From positions 62,001 through 126,000 of the forward strand of contig SWDT01000004.1 in the NCBI GenBank assembly GCA_009193035.1: 64,000 nucleotides of DNA. The letters are read 5' to 3'. A program made the position numbers and the translations under genes. The stretch's first letter is position 1. Every line of letters begins with the position of its first letter. Positions 32,308 through 44,574 of this stretch are shown piece by piece. Origin of the DNA: Halicephalobus mephisto (taxonomy: Eukaryota; Nematoda; Chromadorea; Rhabditida; Panagrolaimidae). A model generated the notes under the pieces. That model saw only the letters and a program-made list of their open reading frames with translations. It had not been told where the DNA came from and made no database searches.

Positions 32308-32990
32308 GTTGTTCTTTGTACAAAATCCTATTAGTATTGGTAGAAGAACAAGTTTATCTTTATCATTAGAAACATTCGTGATAAGAGTTGACTTCGAATG
32401 TCTATTAGGTCACTTTATAAATAGAATTCCATTTAGACTAGTGAATCAACTATCTCATTACTGTCATCAGGGACATTCGCGATAAAAGTTGACTCTATTT
32501 TTAGTTGTTCTTTGTGCAAAATCCTATTAGTATTGGTAGAAGAACAAGTTTATCTTTATCATTAGAAACATTCGTGATAATAGTTGACTTCGGATGTCTA
32601 TTAGGTCACTTTATAAATAGAATTCCATTTAGAATAGTGAATCAACTATCTCATTACTGTCATCAGGGACATTTGCGATAAAAGTTGACTCTATTTTTAG
32701 TTGTTCTTTGTGCAAAATCCCACTGGTATTGGTGGAAGAATAAGTTTATTACCGTCATCAGGAACATTCGTGATGGGAGTTGACTTCGAATGTCTATTAA
32801 GTCACTTTATAAATAGAATTCCATTTAGACTAGTGAATCAACTATCTCATTACTGTCATCAGGGACATTCGCGATAAAAGTTGACTCTATTTTTAGTTGT
32901 TCTTTGTGCAAAATCCCACTGGTATTGGTGGAAGAATAAGTTTATTGCTGTCACAGGGGACGTTCGCGGTGGGAGTCGACTCATATTCCG
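32308..32990. repeat. About 195-bp tandem repeat, 3.5 copies
   Basis: Starts of tagttgttctttgt occur at 32308, 32502, 32698 and 32894. Each unit contains tcatcagggacattcgcgat and a second related half-unit aacattcgtgataagagttg. Confidence 0.9.
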
Positions 32991-33525
32991 AAACAACTGT
33001 AAATTGATACTTCTAAAACACCTAGGGAATAACTGTCATTTATTAAGTAACATAAAATAAAAAATAAATTAACACTTTGATTTGCGTCAGACTGGGAATG
33101 AAGGAGTTTTAAGTCGGAGGAAATTATGAGAGCTGCAATTATCTCAAGCAGAAGTCATGAGCTTGTAAATTAGAGTCGCCTCAGGCATTCACTAGAGTTG
33201 TGATCGCTTCTGGTTCCACAGTGCTTTCATAGAGATGTCTGGCTTCTATGTAAACACCGTGGATCAAGAAGCCTTCCAATTTCGAAAAATTTTGGAATTT
33301 ATTTTTTATGGAAATTTCTCTATTTTAAAAATGTTTTTATAAAATAAATTTTCGACTTATTAATACATAAAAGATGGTCACTCTTGTTCGAAAAATCATT
33401 TCTGAAAAAAGTTAATTTTTTATACAGCTTTTTAGGGACATTATTGTCATGTCATTGTTTTAGAAAAAAAATGATTTTTGATGTTGATTTATTAAATGAT
33501 TTTTTTGCATAATTTTCATGCAAAT
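32991..33525. other. Unique non-coding stretch
   Basis: Between arrays, this section is of ordinary complexity (for example gagctgcaattatctcaagc, gttgtgatcgcttctggttc) but has no convincing exon, tRNA or promoter that I can identify. Confidence 0.4.
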
Positions 33526-33529
33526 TTCG

Positions 33530-33600
33530 ACCTGAGGGATCCAGCCTGAGGGATCCAACCTGAGGGATCCAGTCTCAGGGATTCAGCCTGAGGGACAAGA
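33530..33600. repeat. Short minisatellite with cctgagggatccag units
   Basis: Five copies of a roughly 15-bp unit, GC-richer than the surroundings, with repeated BamHI-like ggatcc sites. Confidence 0.9.
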
Positions 33601-36299
33601 ACGCCATATCCCGTCGTTGTTTGAGTGTCAATGACATTCGGAATTTTTTGAAGATCATCAGAATCGTCGATTTTTTGGAATTTTCGAGTTTGATTTGAAT
33701 TCAGATTTCTCGAATTCTGGACTTGAGCTGGTTATGTTGAAATTAAATTCTGCTTTTATGAAAACTGAGAGTTAAAAGTCGAAATTTGAATTTGTGTAAA
33801 AAAATTATGGATTTTTAAATTTCAAAAAACTGTCTTACCTAAATTAGTGATCAGAAATTATTCGGAGTTTTCGAATCAAAACATAATCTTGAAGTTAGGT
33901 CTTACAACGAAAAGTCTGAATTTCGAAAATAGCATCTTAGAAGGAAAAGTCTGAATTTTAAAAATTATGTCCTAAAACGAAAAAGTTTTAAGTTCGAAAA
34001 TTATGTCTTAAAACGAAAATTTTTAGTTTGAAAATTATGTTTTAAAACGAAAAAGTTTTAATTTCGAAAATTATGTCCTAACACGAAAATTTTTATTTTG
34101 AAAATTATGTTTTAAAACGAAAGTTTTTATTTCGAAAATTATGTTTTAAAACGAAAAAGTTTTTATTTTGGAAATTATGTTTTAAAACGAAAGTTTTTAG
34201 TTTCGAAAATTATGTTTTAAAGCGAAAAAGTCTGAATTTCAAAAATTATGTCCTAACACGAAAAAGTTTTTATTTTGAAAATTATGTTCTAACACGAAAA
34301 TTTTTAGTTTCGAAAATTATCTCAACGCGAAAATTTTTGATTTTACCATTCAACTTCGATAAAACGAAATACAGATATCTTAGATTCTAATATTCTGAAA
34401 CTTAAAACTGACCAGATTTATATTCGTATTTCTAGATTTTTGAATTCAAATTTCTCGAATTTGAAATAATTCAAAATTCGTTTTGAATAATTTTTCAATT
34501 TTCGAAATTAACAAATTCAACAGTTATTTTTAATTTTAAATTTCCAAAGTTTTCTGCACTTCTACAGTAACAACAACATTTTCAAAATCCGATATATCTT
34601 CGACCAAAAAAGATCTAAGATATCCAACCATATCCAAGGATTCCGAAATCGGACATTTTTTACCAAATTTAAATATTTTTATTTTTATTAAATTTAAATA
34701 TTTTTATTTTTATTAAATTTAAATATTTTTATTTTTGTTAAATTTAAATTTTTTTTATTTTTATTAAATTTAAATATTTTTTATTTTTGTTAAATTTAAA
34801 TATTTTTTATTTTTGTTAAATTTAAATTTTTTTTATTTTTGTTAAATTTAAATATTTTTTTATTTTTGTCAAATTTAAATTTTTTTATTTTTTTATTTTT
34901 ACTAAATTTAAATATTTTTTTATTTTTGTCAAATTTAAATTTTTTTATTTTTTTATTTTTACTAAATTTAAATATTTTTTTATTTTTGTCAAATTTAAAT
35001 TTTTTTATTTTTTTATTTTTACTAAATTTAAATATTTTTTTATTTTTTTTAATTTAAAAAAATTTTCGAAATGATGACTTAAAGTACTTCAGGTTGACGA
35101 AGAGATCATAGGTCTATAAGAAGCTTCCTTAATTGGTTCATCTAGTCTCGAAGGATTTCCCAAGGACTACAAATAACTTTTGGTGATATTTAAAAAGAAA
35201 TAAATCTAATCGGATACTGTATTTTTTAAATGTCTTGAAACTAGATTATTGTGGAATTTTTAAAATTCAAAAAATTTTTGGAATTTTCTAATTTTTAAAA
35301 TTCAAAAAATTTTTGAAATTTTCTAATTTTTAAAATTCAAAAAATTTTTGAAATTTTCTAATTTTTAAAATTCAAAAAATTTTTGAAATTTTCTAATTTT
35401 TAAAATTCAAAAAATTTTTGGAATTTTTTAATTTTTCGTAGAAGTTTCTAAAATTCAAAAGATTTAAATTTTTGTGAGATTTTCAAAAATTTAGGAAATT
35501 TTATAATCTTCAAAAATCTCCTAATTTTTCATATTTTTAAAATTCAAAAAATTTTTGGAATTTTCTAATTTTTTGTAGAAATTTTTTAAAATTTAGAAAA
35601 TTTTTGGAATTTTTCAGTTTTTTGTAGAAGTTTTTAAAATTCAGAAAATTTTTAAATTTTCTGGAGTTTCGTAAATTGTCATAAAAGTTTTTAGAATTCA
35701 GAAGATTTTGAAATTTTCGAGTCTCCTAATTTTTCATATTTTTAGAATTCAGAAATTTTTGGAATCTTTGAAATTTTCTAAATTGTCATAGAAGTTTTCA
35801 GAATTCAGTGGAAGAATCTGAAAATTAATATTTTCGCGGAAATTTTCGGAACTTTCTAGAAATTTCTAGAATCACGAAATTTTATGAATTTTCAGAATTA
35901 ACAAGAAAATTCCGAAAGTTCCCAAAAATCCGACAAAAATTTCTGAAACGTTTCAAAATTTAAAAAATTCGAAATTATCCGAAAATTTTTTAAATTTCTA
36001 GTTTTAAAAATTCGTTTCGAGACCATTTCGGAACATTACTTTTTGATTCCCATTACAGTATAGTTAGTTCAGTCTTACGGTAGTTTCTCCTCCGGAACAA
36101 TTCGTTTTTTCGATCCACGTTGATTTCGAAATTTGTTTAAAATAATTTTTTTAAATTACTTCATTTTCGTTTTAAACTATTTCAGAAATCAAATACCAAC
36201 TTTAAAAAATAAAATAAATATTACGAAATCAAAAACTGAATACCTTAAGGGAGTACTGTATATAGTCACTTTTTTGCTTTTTTAGGTCAATTTTTGAAT

Positions 36300-37080
36300 T
36301 ACAATTTTTATTTTAGATTAATCCAACTATAAAAAAAATTAATTTAAAAATCAAAAGTTATATTACTATTGCGAAATCAAAGGTCAACTTTATAATATTT
36401 ATTTTTCAGATCGATTTTTATTAAATTATGTAGATTTTAGACTAATCCAATAATTTAAAAATCAAAAGTTATATTACCATTGCGAAATCAAAGGTCAACT
36501 TTATAATATTTATTTTTCAGATCGATTTTTATTAAATTATGGAGATTTTAAATTAATCCAATAAAGAACTTGTTTGAAAACTTAAAGTTATATTACTATT
36601 GCGAAATCAAAGACCAACTTTATAATATTTATTTTTAGATCGATTTTTATTAAATTATGTAGATTTTAGACTAATCCAATAATTTAAAAATCAAAAGTTA
36701 TATTACCATTGCGAAATCAAAGGTCAACTTTATAATATTTATTTTTCAGATCGATTTTTATTAAATTATGGAGATTTTAAATTAATCCAATAAAGAACTT
36801 GTTTGAAAACTTAAAGTTATATTACTATTGCGAAATCAAAGACCAACTTTATAATATTTATTTTTTAAATCGATTTTTATTAAATTATGGAGATTTTAGA
36901 CTAATCCAATAAAGAATTTATTTGAAAAATTAAAGTTATATTACTATTGCGAAATTAAAGACCAACTTTATAATATTTATTTTTCAGATCGATTTTTATT
37001 AATTTACGGCGATTTTAGATTAATCCAATAAAGAATTTATTTGAAAAATTAAAGTTATATTACTATTGCGAAATCAAAGA
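36300..37080. repeat. About 118-bp tandem repeat, six to seven copies
   Basis: Unit landmarks are tattactattgcgaaatcaa, aactttataatatttatttt and gatcgatttttattaaatta. It ends about 220 bp before the next coding start. Confidence 0.9.
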
Positions 37081-37260
37081 TTAAATGCTACAAGGAGGCA
37101 ATTGTTGCAAAATTAGCAATTTCGTTATTACACGTTGTCGATTGAGATGACTGCAAGGAAGCAAAGACCAAGGTTATTTGTTTTTTCTCTTTCGAAAGAG
37201 AGCGAGTGTAAGTCAACGTGTCCTTTGCTCTTTAAAAAAAAGGAAAAACTGGTGTCTGCA

Positions 37261-37271
37261 GTATAAAAACG
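37261..37271 (+). promoter_or_regulatory. TATA-box candidate
   Basis: The sequence gtataaaaacg lies 35-45 bp before the ATG at 37306, downstream of a compact region with gaaagagagcgagtg. Position and sequence suit a core promoter. Confidence 0.4.
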
Positions 37272-37305
37272 CAAAAAAATTCTTTTATAAAATTTTTTTC
37301 CGAAA

Positions 37306-39028
37306 ATGATAGATGTTTTTTATTTAATTTTTTATGGATTTTATTTAATTTTCTGGTATATTTTCGATTTTATTAAAGAAATAAGAAGGAAATTGAATGG
37401 ATCAAACGGGATTTCTTTGAAGAAAGCCAGATTAGGAAGGATAATTTTCAGAAGGAAGCGGGAGGCTGAGGAGATCTCCAGAAGAGAAGACTTCGTGGTC
37501 GTTGATGATGGTTTTATTGAAAAATCAAAGTTAAAAAACGAAAATTGGACAATTTATTCTTTAGATAAATCCGGCGTTGTTTTTGTTCAACTTCCGAAAA
37601 ATCTTCAAGAATACACAATTGAAAAATATCCTTTTATTTATGTTCCTATTTTTGAAGAAGCTTTAAGAACAGCTGAAATGGATTTGGATTCATTTTTATC
37701 TTTTTCTGATGAACTCGAACTAGATCACAAAGCTCCGAAAACTTTGTTTTTCACGAACACCGCCAGATGTGCGAGTACCTTGTTCGGTTCCATGTTGCAG
37801 CACGAAAATTACTCTACCGTAATCGGTGAACACAGTTCTTTGATGAGTATGTCTATTGGGTATTCTGAAAACTACTGGTCTCCAGAAGAGGTCGAGAAGC
37901 TCCTTCCGGCCTTGATCAAGACCATCAGGAAGGGTCTTCCGTCCGACCGACTCCTGGTCCTCAAAGGGGCTTCTACAGAAGTCAAACTTGTCCCGTTTTT
38001 GTCCAAGTTAATGCCCGAGATTCTCCATATCTTCATGTTCAGAAAAAAAGGAATCGATTCTGTCGAGAAAATGCTCCTTCGAGATCCTCAACAGCTCCTC
38101 TTGGCCAAGGCTTACCAGTTTTGTCCTTTTTTCGCGACTTTGTTTGGTTTCATTTGTGCTTGTGAAGGAAAACTGTATCGAGAACTGAAGCCGAAGGAAG
38201 TCAAGGAGTTCTCTATGATTGCCTACGGCGGTCCTTATCTGTATTACAAAATGAACCAGAAAAACTTCGATTTCGACATTGTCTGGCATCACGAACTGAT
38301 CCAAGATTGCGAAACCGTCTTGAAACCCGTATTCGAAAAGGTTTGTTTATTTTTGAAAAATTAAAATTTTCCGAAAAATTCTGAAAATTGGAAAAAAATT
38401 ACTTTCAATTTTCACAAGTTTATTTTATTAAAAATTTTGAAGATTTCTAGAATTCATTAAAGTTTAAAAATCTAAAATTTAAATAATTTTGAAATTTTCT
38501 AGAATTTTACAAAATTGAAAAAATTGAAAAATTCGAAATTTTTAAAAATCTATGAAAAAAACAGAATTCAGTAAAGTTTAAAAATCTAAAATTTAAATAA
38601 TTTTATAAAATTCTAAAAAATTTCAAAACTAAGAAAATTGAAAAATTCGAAATTTTTAAAATTAAATAAAAAAAACAGAATTTTTCCAATTCCAGTGAAG
38701 ATTTCAAAAGTCTCTCAAAATTTGTTAAAATTTTTCGAAATCAAGAATTTTAGCATTTCTTCATATCCTAGAAATTCGTATTAAAGTCATTTCGTAACAA
38801 TTTACTTTTTTACTTTTTATAATAATGTTAAATTTTCAGTTGAATCTTCCTCTGGATCTTCTGTCTGCAGCCAAATCCCGGCTCAACAGGGATTCCCAAC
38901 AGAACACTTTCCTTTCTCAATCAGTCATGGCAGAAATCCAAGTGACAGAGATGACGGAAGAAATCAAATCGAACCTGATACGGTATGCAGAGAGATTCCA
39001 GATGGAACCTGATGTTCTTGGACTTTGA
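37306..39028 (+). CDS. Sulfotransferase-like P-loop protein, type II membrane
   Basis: Two exons (37306-38340, 38840-39028) join in phase 0 to 407 residues. Residues 3-22 form a hydrophobic anchor (FYLIFYGFYLIFWYIFDFI) before a basic stretch, suggesting a Golgi type II topology. Residues 146-160 (TLFFTNTARCASTLF) match the PAPS-binding P-loop of sulfotransferases. Residues 216-256 (LLVLKGASTEVKLVPFLSK, then LHIFMFRKKGIDSVEKML) resemble the second phosphate-binding strand-helix. Sulfotransferases transfer sulfate from PAPS to sugars or small molecules; the acceptor here is unknown. Canonical catalytic His or Lys positions are not certain, and the P-loop has TARCAST rather than PKSGTT/W, so the call rests on fold pattern. 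An AATAAA lies near 39086. Confidence 0.65.
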
Positions 39029-39290
39029 AAACAATACTTATTTATCTTGTGGTAAATCACACTGTTGCTCTGTAGTTTGAATCGAATAAATCTGTCTTAA
39101 ATAGTTTTTAAAATTGAAACTTTCTTGATTTTTATTGTTTTATATACGAACGAACATTCGAAACTCTTTCAACGGTTTTCGATGAGACATTAAGTTCATG
39201 CTTGGGTCTGATTCAGTTTGAAGATTTCTCTGAATTAAGTCCTGTTTTAATAATGCTTCGATTTCTATTAGGAAGTTTTTTCGACCACTC

Positions 39291-39847
39291 ACAAAAAATT
39301 GGTACATGGTATATAATGTATGAATAAAGACGGTTGTAATGCATGAGATACATTATATTCAATGTATTCGATAAATGAAATATGATATCGGTACATTGTA
39401 ATAATGTATTGATAAATTGAAAAAGTTCTAATGCATTAGATACATTATATTCAACGTATTCAATATATTCGATATATTAAATTGATATCGGTGCATTATA
39501 TTTAATATCTTGATATATTAAAGTAATTCTAATATATCAGATATTATATTCAACATATTCGATATATTAAGTTGATATCGGTGCATTATATTTACTGTAT
39601 AAATATATCAAACTAACTCTAATGTATCGAGTAAATTCTGTTTAATATATCGATATATTAAGTATAATATCAATATATTATATTTAGTATATCGATACAC
39701 TAAAATACCTTTAATGTATCTGATACATTATATTCAATGTATTCAGTACATTAAGTTGATACCAGTACATTGTATCCCGTATATCGGTGCATTGAATATA
39801 ACGTATCTGATACATTAGAGCTACTTCAATATATTCTTTTTGTGTGA
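39291..39847. mobile_element. Repetitive element with tacattgaatataatgtatc units, copy 2 (inverted)
   Basis: It starts cacaaaaaattggtacatgg and its first 100 bases are the reverse complement of the end of the copy at 29289-29835. It ends attctttttgtgtg. Confidence 0.75.
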
Positions 39848-40469
39848 AGACCTTCTTTCAGAAACATGATGATTCATAATTTTTTGAATTCCAAATGATG
39901 AAGTTCTTTCGTAATCTAACAGTAACTTTTCAAGATCTTCTTGAAACAATAATACAACTAGATTAAAAATCAATGCTCTTGATTAAGAAATATTTTCTTG
40001 TAATAGGCAAATCTACAATAGTTCTAGGTAGAGTAAAACAAATTCAAGCATCTGTATATTCATATCCAATTGGCTTAGGATATGCCAAAGTTTTCTAAAG
40101 TTTTAATTTTTTTTGAATGAATCGAAAGGATCCTGATGACAGAAAATACGTCACTTTATCAGATATCTGTCTCACCTATTCAGCAGGACTCCATTATTTA
40201 ATAGGAAGTTTATGTATTCGTATATTTTGGTCCATGATCTTAGATATTGTGGTATAAGAGAAGGCTAGATAATTAGGAATTCTTATATAACTGTTCAAAA
40301 GGAAAATCGCCCAATTAATCGACTTATGCAGAACGCAGTAGAAGACCGGCATAGTAAATCTTGAAATCAGTTGCTGCTGAATCTTATTTAGTTGTTTACG
40401 AAGCATTCATTCTTAGTCTGATTGGCAACAGCTAAGCGAAGAAACTCTCCTTCCTATGTTCCTGCTGGG

Positions 40470-40885
40470 ACAGAAACTACACTAGAAAGAGAGGATATGA
40501 AGCAATAGATTGAATACCAAAGAATATGGAATACTGTAGGGCATGAGCGAGACTATTGGTTGTAGTTGTGTGAGATCTTATATAGTAATGTTATCTGTCT
40601 TTTTGTGTTAGTAAAGACTATTAATATAGGTCAGTTTTCTATCTTAACAACTGGATTTTAATCAATATAATTCGATCTATTATTAGATCAGTGTTGTGAC
40701 AGAAACTATACTAGAAAAAGAGCATAGGAAGCGATAAACTAAATATTAAGGAATATGGAATACTGTAGGACATGAATGAGATTATCAGTTGTAGTTGTGT
40801 GGATGAATATATATAAATTGTATCTGTATATTATTATTCTAGTAAAGATTAATATAATGCTTCTGTTTTCTATCTTAATAGTCCT
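40470..40885. repeat. Diverged direct repeat pair of about 180 bp
   Basis: Both halves contain aatatggaatactgtagg, then a gagattatcagttgtagttg-like section and ttctgttttctatcttaata. They may be the remains of two adjacent LTRs or of a tandem duplication. Confidence 0.65.
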
Positions 40886-41879
40886 CAAAGGTGCACTTGA
40901 ATAAAGATATTCGAGATTCTGGACGCTGTAGGAATCTGCACTATTTCCGCGATGATTGGGCAATCCAGCGAATTAACAGAAGACTGATTTCAAATAGTCG
41001 GATAATTCTTTTTTTCAGGACAAAGCTACACCGAGATCACAACACTACCGTAGTCTATATAAAAGTTATTTTTTCGTGACAATTTCGTAATTAAATTTTC
41101 GGAAATTTGTCTTATTTAAATCTACTTTGGAATTTTCGGATGAAGAATATATGAAGTACGTAATATTATCTCCATTCTCGAGGACCGAAACTTGCGTATT
41201 ACGGTATCGACAGATATTCGGAAAATTAACCAACACTTTGCTGAAAACAGATTTCTTTGTTCGTCAATTTTGAACAGCTGTGAATTTCTTGAAGTGACAG
41301 TATTTGGATTAACAAAGAAGAAAAAGATAAATTTTCTCTCAAAATTGATAAAACTGGCTCTTGGAGAAAAATAAAAAACAATATATTCGAATTTTTAGTT
41401 TTGAAAAACAATATTTTTGTTTGAAGATTTTCATCGCGGGCTTCGACGTGATCTGTAACTTCCCCCAGGACCCGATTAACAGAGTACTTTTCACGAGAGA
41501 TTTATCTCAAAATAACGACAGACAATAGGGAAATAAAACTATCACGAAAACTTCTGCTCGTTAACCTGCGAAAGAATTTGAATTTTTTTTTCGAAATTCT
41601 ACTTTCATTTAAAATTTTTTTTTGAAATTTTACTTTTATTAAAAAATTTTTTCGAAATTCTACTTTCATTTAAATTTTTTTTTTGAAATTTTACTTTTAT
41701 TAAAAATTTTTTTTTAAAATTATACTTTTATTAAAAAATTTTCTTTCGAAATTTTACTTTCATTTAAGATTTTTTTTCGAAATTCTACTTTCATTTAAAA
41801 TTTTTTTTTCGAAATTTTACTTTTATTAAAAAATTTTTTTTGATATTCAACTCGTAGATAAACAAACTTTTTTTTATCG

Positions 41880-42420
41880 TTAGGAACTGTTGTGGCAAGA
41901 GTAAATTCGTAATGTTTTTTATTTTTTAAAACAAATTCTACTGTAACCAAAAAGCAAGTTCTTTGGTCATTAAGGACTTTTGTGGCAAGAGTTGTCTATT
42001 TTTTATGCATCATAATCAACTTCCATCTGGAATCAGTCAAGTTTTTCCTGATAATCAAGGACTTTCGTTGTGAAAGTTAACTTTTTTGAAAATTATACTC
42101 TTACCTGGAATCAAGGACTTTCGTGGTGAAAGTTAACTTTACTTTTTGAAAAATTATACTCTTACCTGGAATCAAGGACTTTCGTTGTGAAAATTTACTT
42201 TATTTTTTTAAAAATTATACTCTTACCTGGAATCAAGGACTTTCGTGGTGAAAGTTAACTTTACTTTTTGAAAATTATACTTTCATCTGGAATCAAGGAC
42301 TTTCGTGACGAGGATTAACTTTACTTTCTTCTTTGATTTATTTTCTATTCTAAACTCTACTCTAACTTGGAATCAACCAATCAATCTGATCTTGATCATC
42401 AGGAAATTTCGTGCCAAAAA
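41880..42420. repeat. About 61-bp tandem repeat with the ggactttcgtggtgaaagtt core
   Basis: Five close copies (42050-42330) of aatcaaggactttcgtggtg, then aaagttaactttactttttg and a ttatactcttacctgg spacer, with more diverged copies on both sides. The array runs to within about 65 bp of the next proposed start codon. Confidence 0.88.
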
Positions 42421-42486
42421 TCCACTTTACTTTTTTCAATTATTTTTCCATCAAAATCGACTCGTACCGGTAAAAAACAAATTTTC

Positions 42487-43898
42487 ATGGCTGTTAGGAA
42501 TTTCTCCACAGGACCTGATGTCCCGTTCTATCAAGTACTAGATTTGCTGATTACTGTAGGAAGTCAAGATAATTATTCCGAAATAATTAATAATGAAATT
42601 TTTAATATTTCTATTTTTGGAAAAATTAAAACTTTTTTAAAATTAAATCCAAATTCAAAAATCGGAAATTTTCAAAAATTAAAATCGAATTTAAATTATT
42701 TTCGACCGAAAAACGTAATTCTGAATTCCGTTTCTGGACCCGAAGTGGACGATTACTGTAATTCCATCAACATGACCGACGTGGATTATTTTTATGCAAA
42801 AACGAAAAATCTCGAAAATCTTTATTCTCTTTATTCTTTTTTCCATTCCGGTCTTCAGCTTCAAGAAGTCGACGTAGAAGCTTCCCTGACTTCAGAAGGC
42901 ATCGAAGAATTCAGATTTTCGGAATTATTAGAGTACTTGACCGGAATAAAGAAAATCAGGTAATTAATTTTTGTTGAAATTTTTTAGTTTTGGAATTTCC
43001 CAGAATCTGGTAGAAGATCCTGAAACTTTTGAGGATCTTGTAGGAACTTCTGGAGACTTCTAGACTTTTATGAAGATCTTCTGAAATTGGTATTTCCAGA
43101 GTCACATAAGAGTTTTCAGAATTTAACAGAAAGTTTGCAATTTTTCGATAAACTGTAAGAATTTCTAAAATCTAGAACTTTTTGGAATACTGTAAAAATC
43201 TTTAGAATACAGTAGAAAGTTTACAATTTTTCGATAAACTGTAAGAATTTCTGAAATTTAGAACTTTTTGGAATACTGTAAAAATCTTTAGAATACAGTG
43301 GAAAGTTTGCAATTTTTCGATAAACTGTAAGAATTTCTAAAATCTAGAACTTTTTGGAGTACTGTAGAAAACTTCAGAATTCAGTAGAAAGTTTGCAATT
43401 CTTCGATATACTGTAAGAATTTCTAAAATCTAGAACTTTTTGGAATACTGTAGAAGTCTTCAGAATTCAGTAGAAAGTTTGCAAATTTTTCGATATACTG
43501 TAAGAACTTTTTGGAATACTGTAGAAGTCTTCAGAATCCAGTAGAAAATTCCAAAATTTTCTACGACTTTGTGAGAATCTTTGAAATCTTCTAAAATTCT
43601 ATGCAGACTTTTTGAACTTTTCAGAATTCTGCAGAAACTTCAAAAATATAAAAGTTTTCAAAATTATTTAAAATTCATGATTCTGGAAATTTCAAAACAA
43701 CTTTAAAATTCCGTTTTGAAAAAATTTTTATTTATAATTTTTATATTCAATTTAAATTTCAGAATAGTGCTGAATGCAAAAGTGTCGGATTCTGCAGCAG
43801 AAGAAGCAAAAAAATGGATTCTGCTTCCGGAACAAGAAAACTTGAGATATCTGGAGCTTAGTTTAGTGAATTTTAAATATTTATTCGAGAAAAAATAA
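42487..43898 (+). CDS. Unrecognised protein, possibly F-box-associated-domain-like
   Basis: Two exons (42487-42959, 43763-43898) join in phase to 202 residues. I chose the ATG at 42487 because the open frame further upstream is made of the tandem repeat array. The protein is rich in Leu, Asn and Lys. The C-terminal half (FSELLEYLTGIKKIRIVLNA, then WILLPEQENLRYLELSLVNF) has the alternating leucine pattern seen in nematode F-box-associated domains, but there is no F-box in view; it may lie in an unseen upstream exon. No signal peptide or membrane segment. The stop codon is directly followed by copy 2 of the 470-bp duplication. Real coding status is likely but not certain. Confidence 0.5.
43120..43540. 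repeat. About 86-bp tandem repeat in the preceding gene's intron
   Basis: Five copies carry tagaactttttggaatactg, then tagaaagtttgcaatttttc and gataaactgtaagaatttct. Confidence 0.9.
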
Positions 43899-44366
43899 AC
43901 GTTTCTGAAATTGAGTGACTAAATTTGGATAAAAATTTAAGAAGATATCTTTGGATTTTCTTAATTTTTGATATATGAAATTTCACATATTTATTTAATT
44001 TTTCTGATTTTGTAAAAGTATTCGATGAAACCTAAATACAAATTCTCAAATTCTATCAGATAACTTACAAAACTATCTGAAACTTGTTTCAACAGAACCA
44101 CATTGAATTAATTTTTTTTCTTGTAAATTAAAAAAGAAAACGGACATCTTTAAAATGGAGTTGTCAAATCTCGAAGAAAAGATAAGAAACTATTTTTTTT
44201 CAACTTTTGATATATGAAATTTCACACATTTATTTAATTTTCCTGATTTTGTAAAAGTATTCGATGAAACCTAAATACGGATTTTGAAAATCTATCAGAT
44301 AACTTACAAAACTAGCTGAAACTTGTTTCAACAGAATCACTTTGAATTAATTTTTTTTTCTTGTAA
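43899..44366. repeat. 470-bp dispersed duplication, copy 2
   Basis: Same orientation and high identity to 23352-23820. It fills most of the gap between the preceding gene and the next receptor gene. Confidence 0.9.
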
Positions 44367-44574
44367 GTATTCTGAAACGTTTAGAAACGAAACAACGCCT
44401 CAGGGGTTGTGCAAGTTAAATGTCGAATTGTGTTCGTCACGTTTTTATGACTAAAGAAAATCTAATCTCACGACCTATTGGATAATTTGTGTTTTAAGCT
44501 AAAAAAATTATTCGAATTTATTTTTTTTTTCCAAAATTTGATTTTTTTCGACAAATTTAAAAAATTCGAACATC

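Larger units (their letters stand above)
33601..37305. other. Repeat-rich intergenic region upstream of the sulfotransferase-like gene
   Basis: Successive arrays: 33890-34330, about ten units of aaattatgtcttaaaacgaa; 34655-35050, units of ttttgttaaatttaaatatt; 35265-35450, about five units of attcaaaaaatttttggaat; and 36300-37080, about 118-bp units carrying aaagttatattactattgcg, then aaatcaaagaccaactttat. No gene is supported. The last 150 bases are the promoter region of the next gene. Confidence 0.7.
39029..42486. other. Intergenic region with several repeats and unique sequence
   Basis: Contents: the 3' flank of the sulfotransferase-like gene; the element at 39291-39847; unique sequence 39850-40430 without a supported gene; a roughly 180-bp direct repeat pair (about 40470-40655 and 40698-40885); unique sequence 40890-41560 that includes a short leucine-rich frame at 41192-41374; an array of gaaattctactttcatttaa units (41570-41850); and the ggactttcgtgg arrays (41880-42420). 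Confidence 0.65.

Noticed and set aside
33100..33280. Possible tRNA or structured RNA
   Set aside because: A phrase like ttctggttccac looks B-box-like, but no cloverleaf arms could be formed by eye.
34839..35057. Hydrophobic 72-codon frame
   Set aside because: Entirely composed of a ttttgtcaaatttaaatttt array.
40194..40406. 70-codon minus-strand frame near repeats
   Set aside because: No recognisable domain, no signal or splice context.
41192..41374. 60-codon frame with a leucine-rich stretch
   Set aside because: It vaguely resembles F-box-associated repeats, but there is no supporting exon structure; it could be a remnant.
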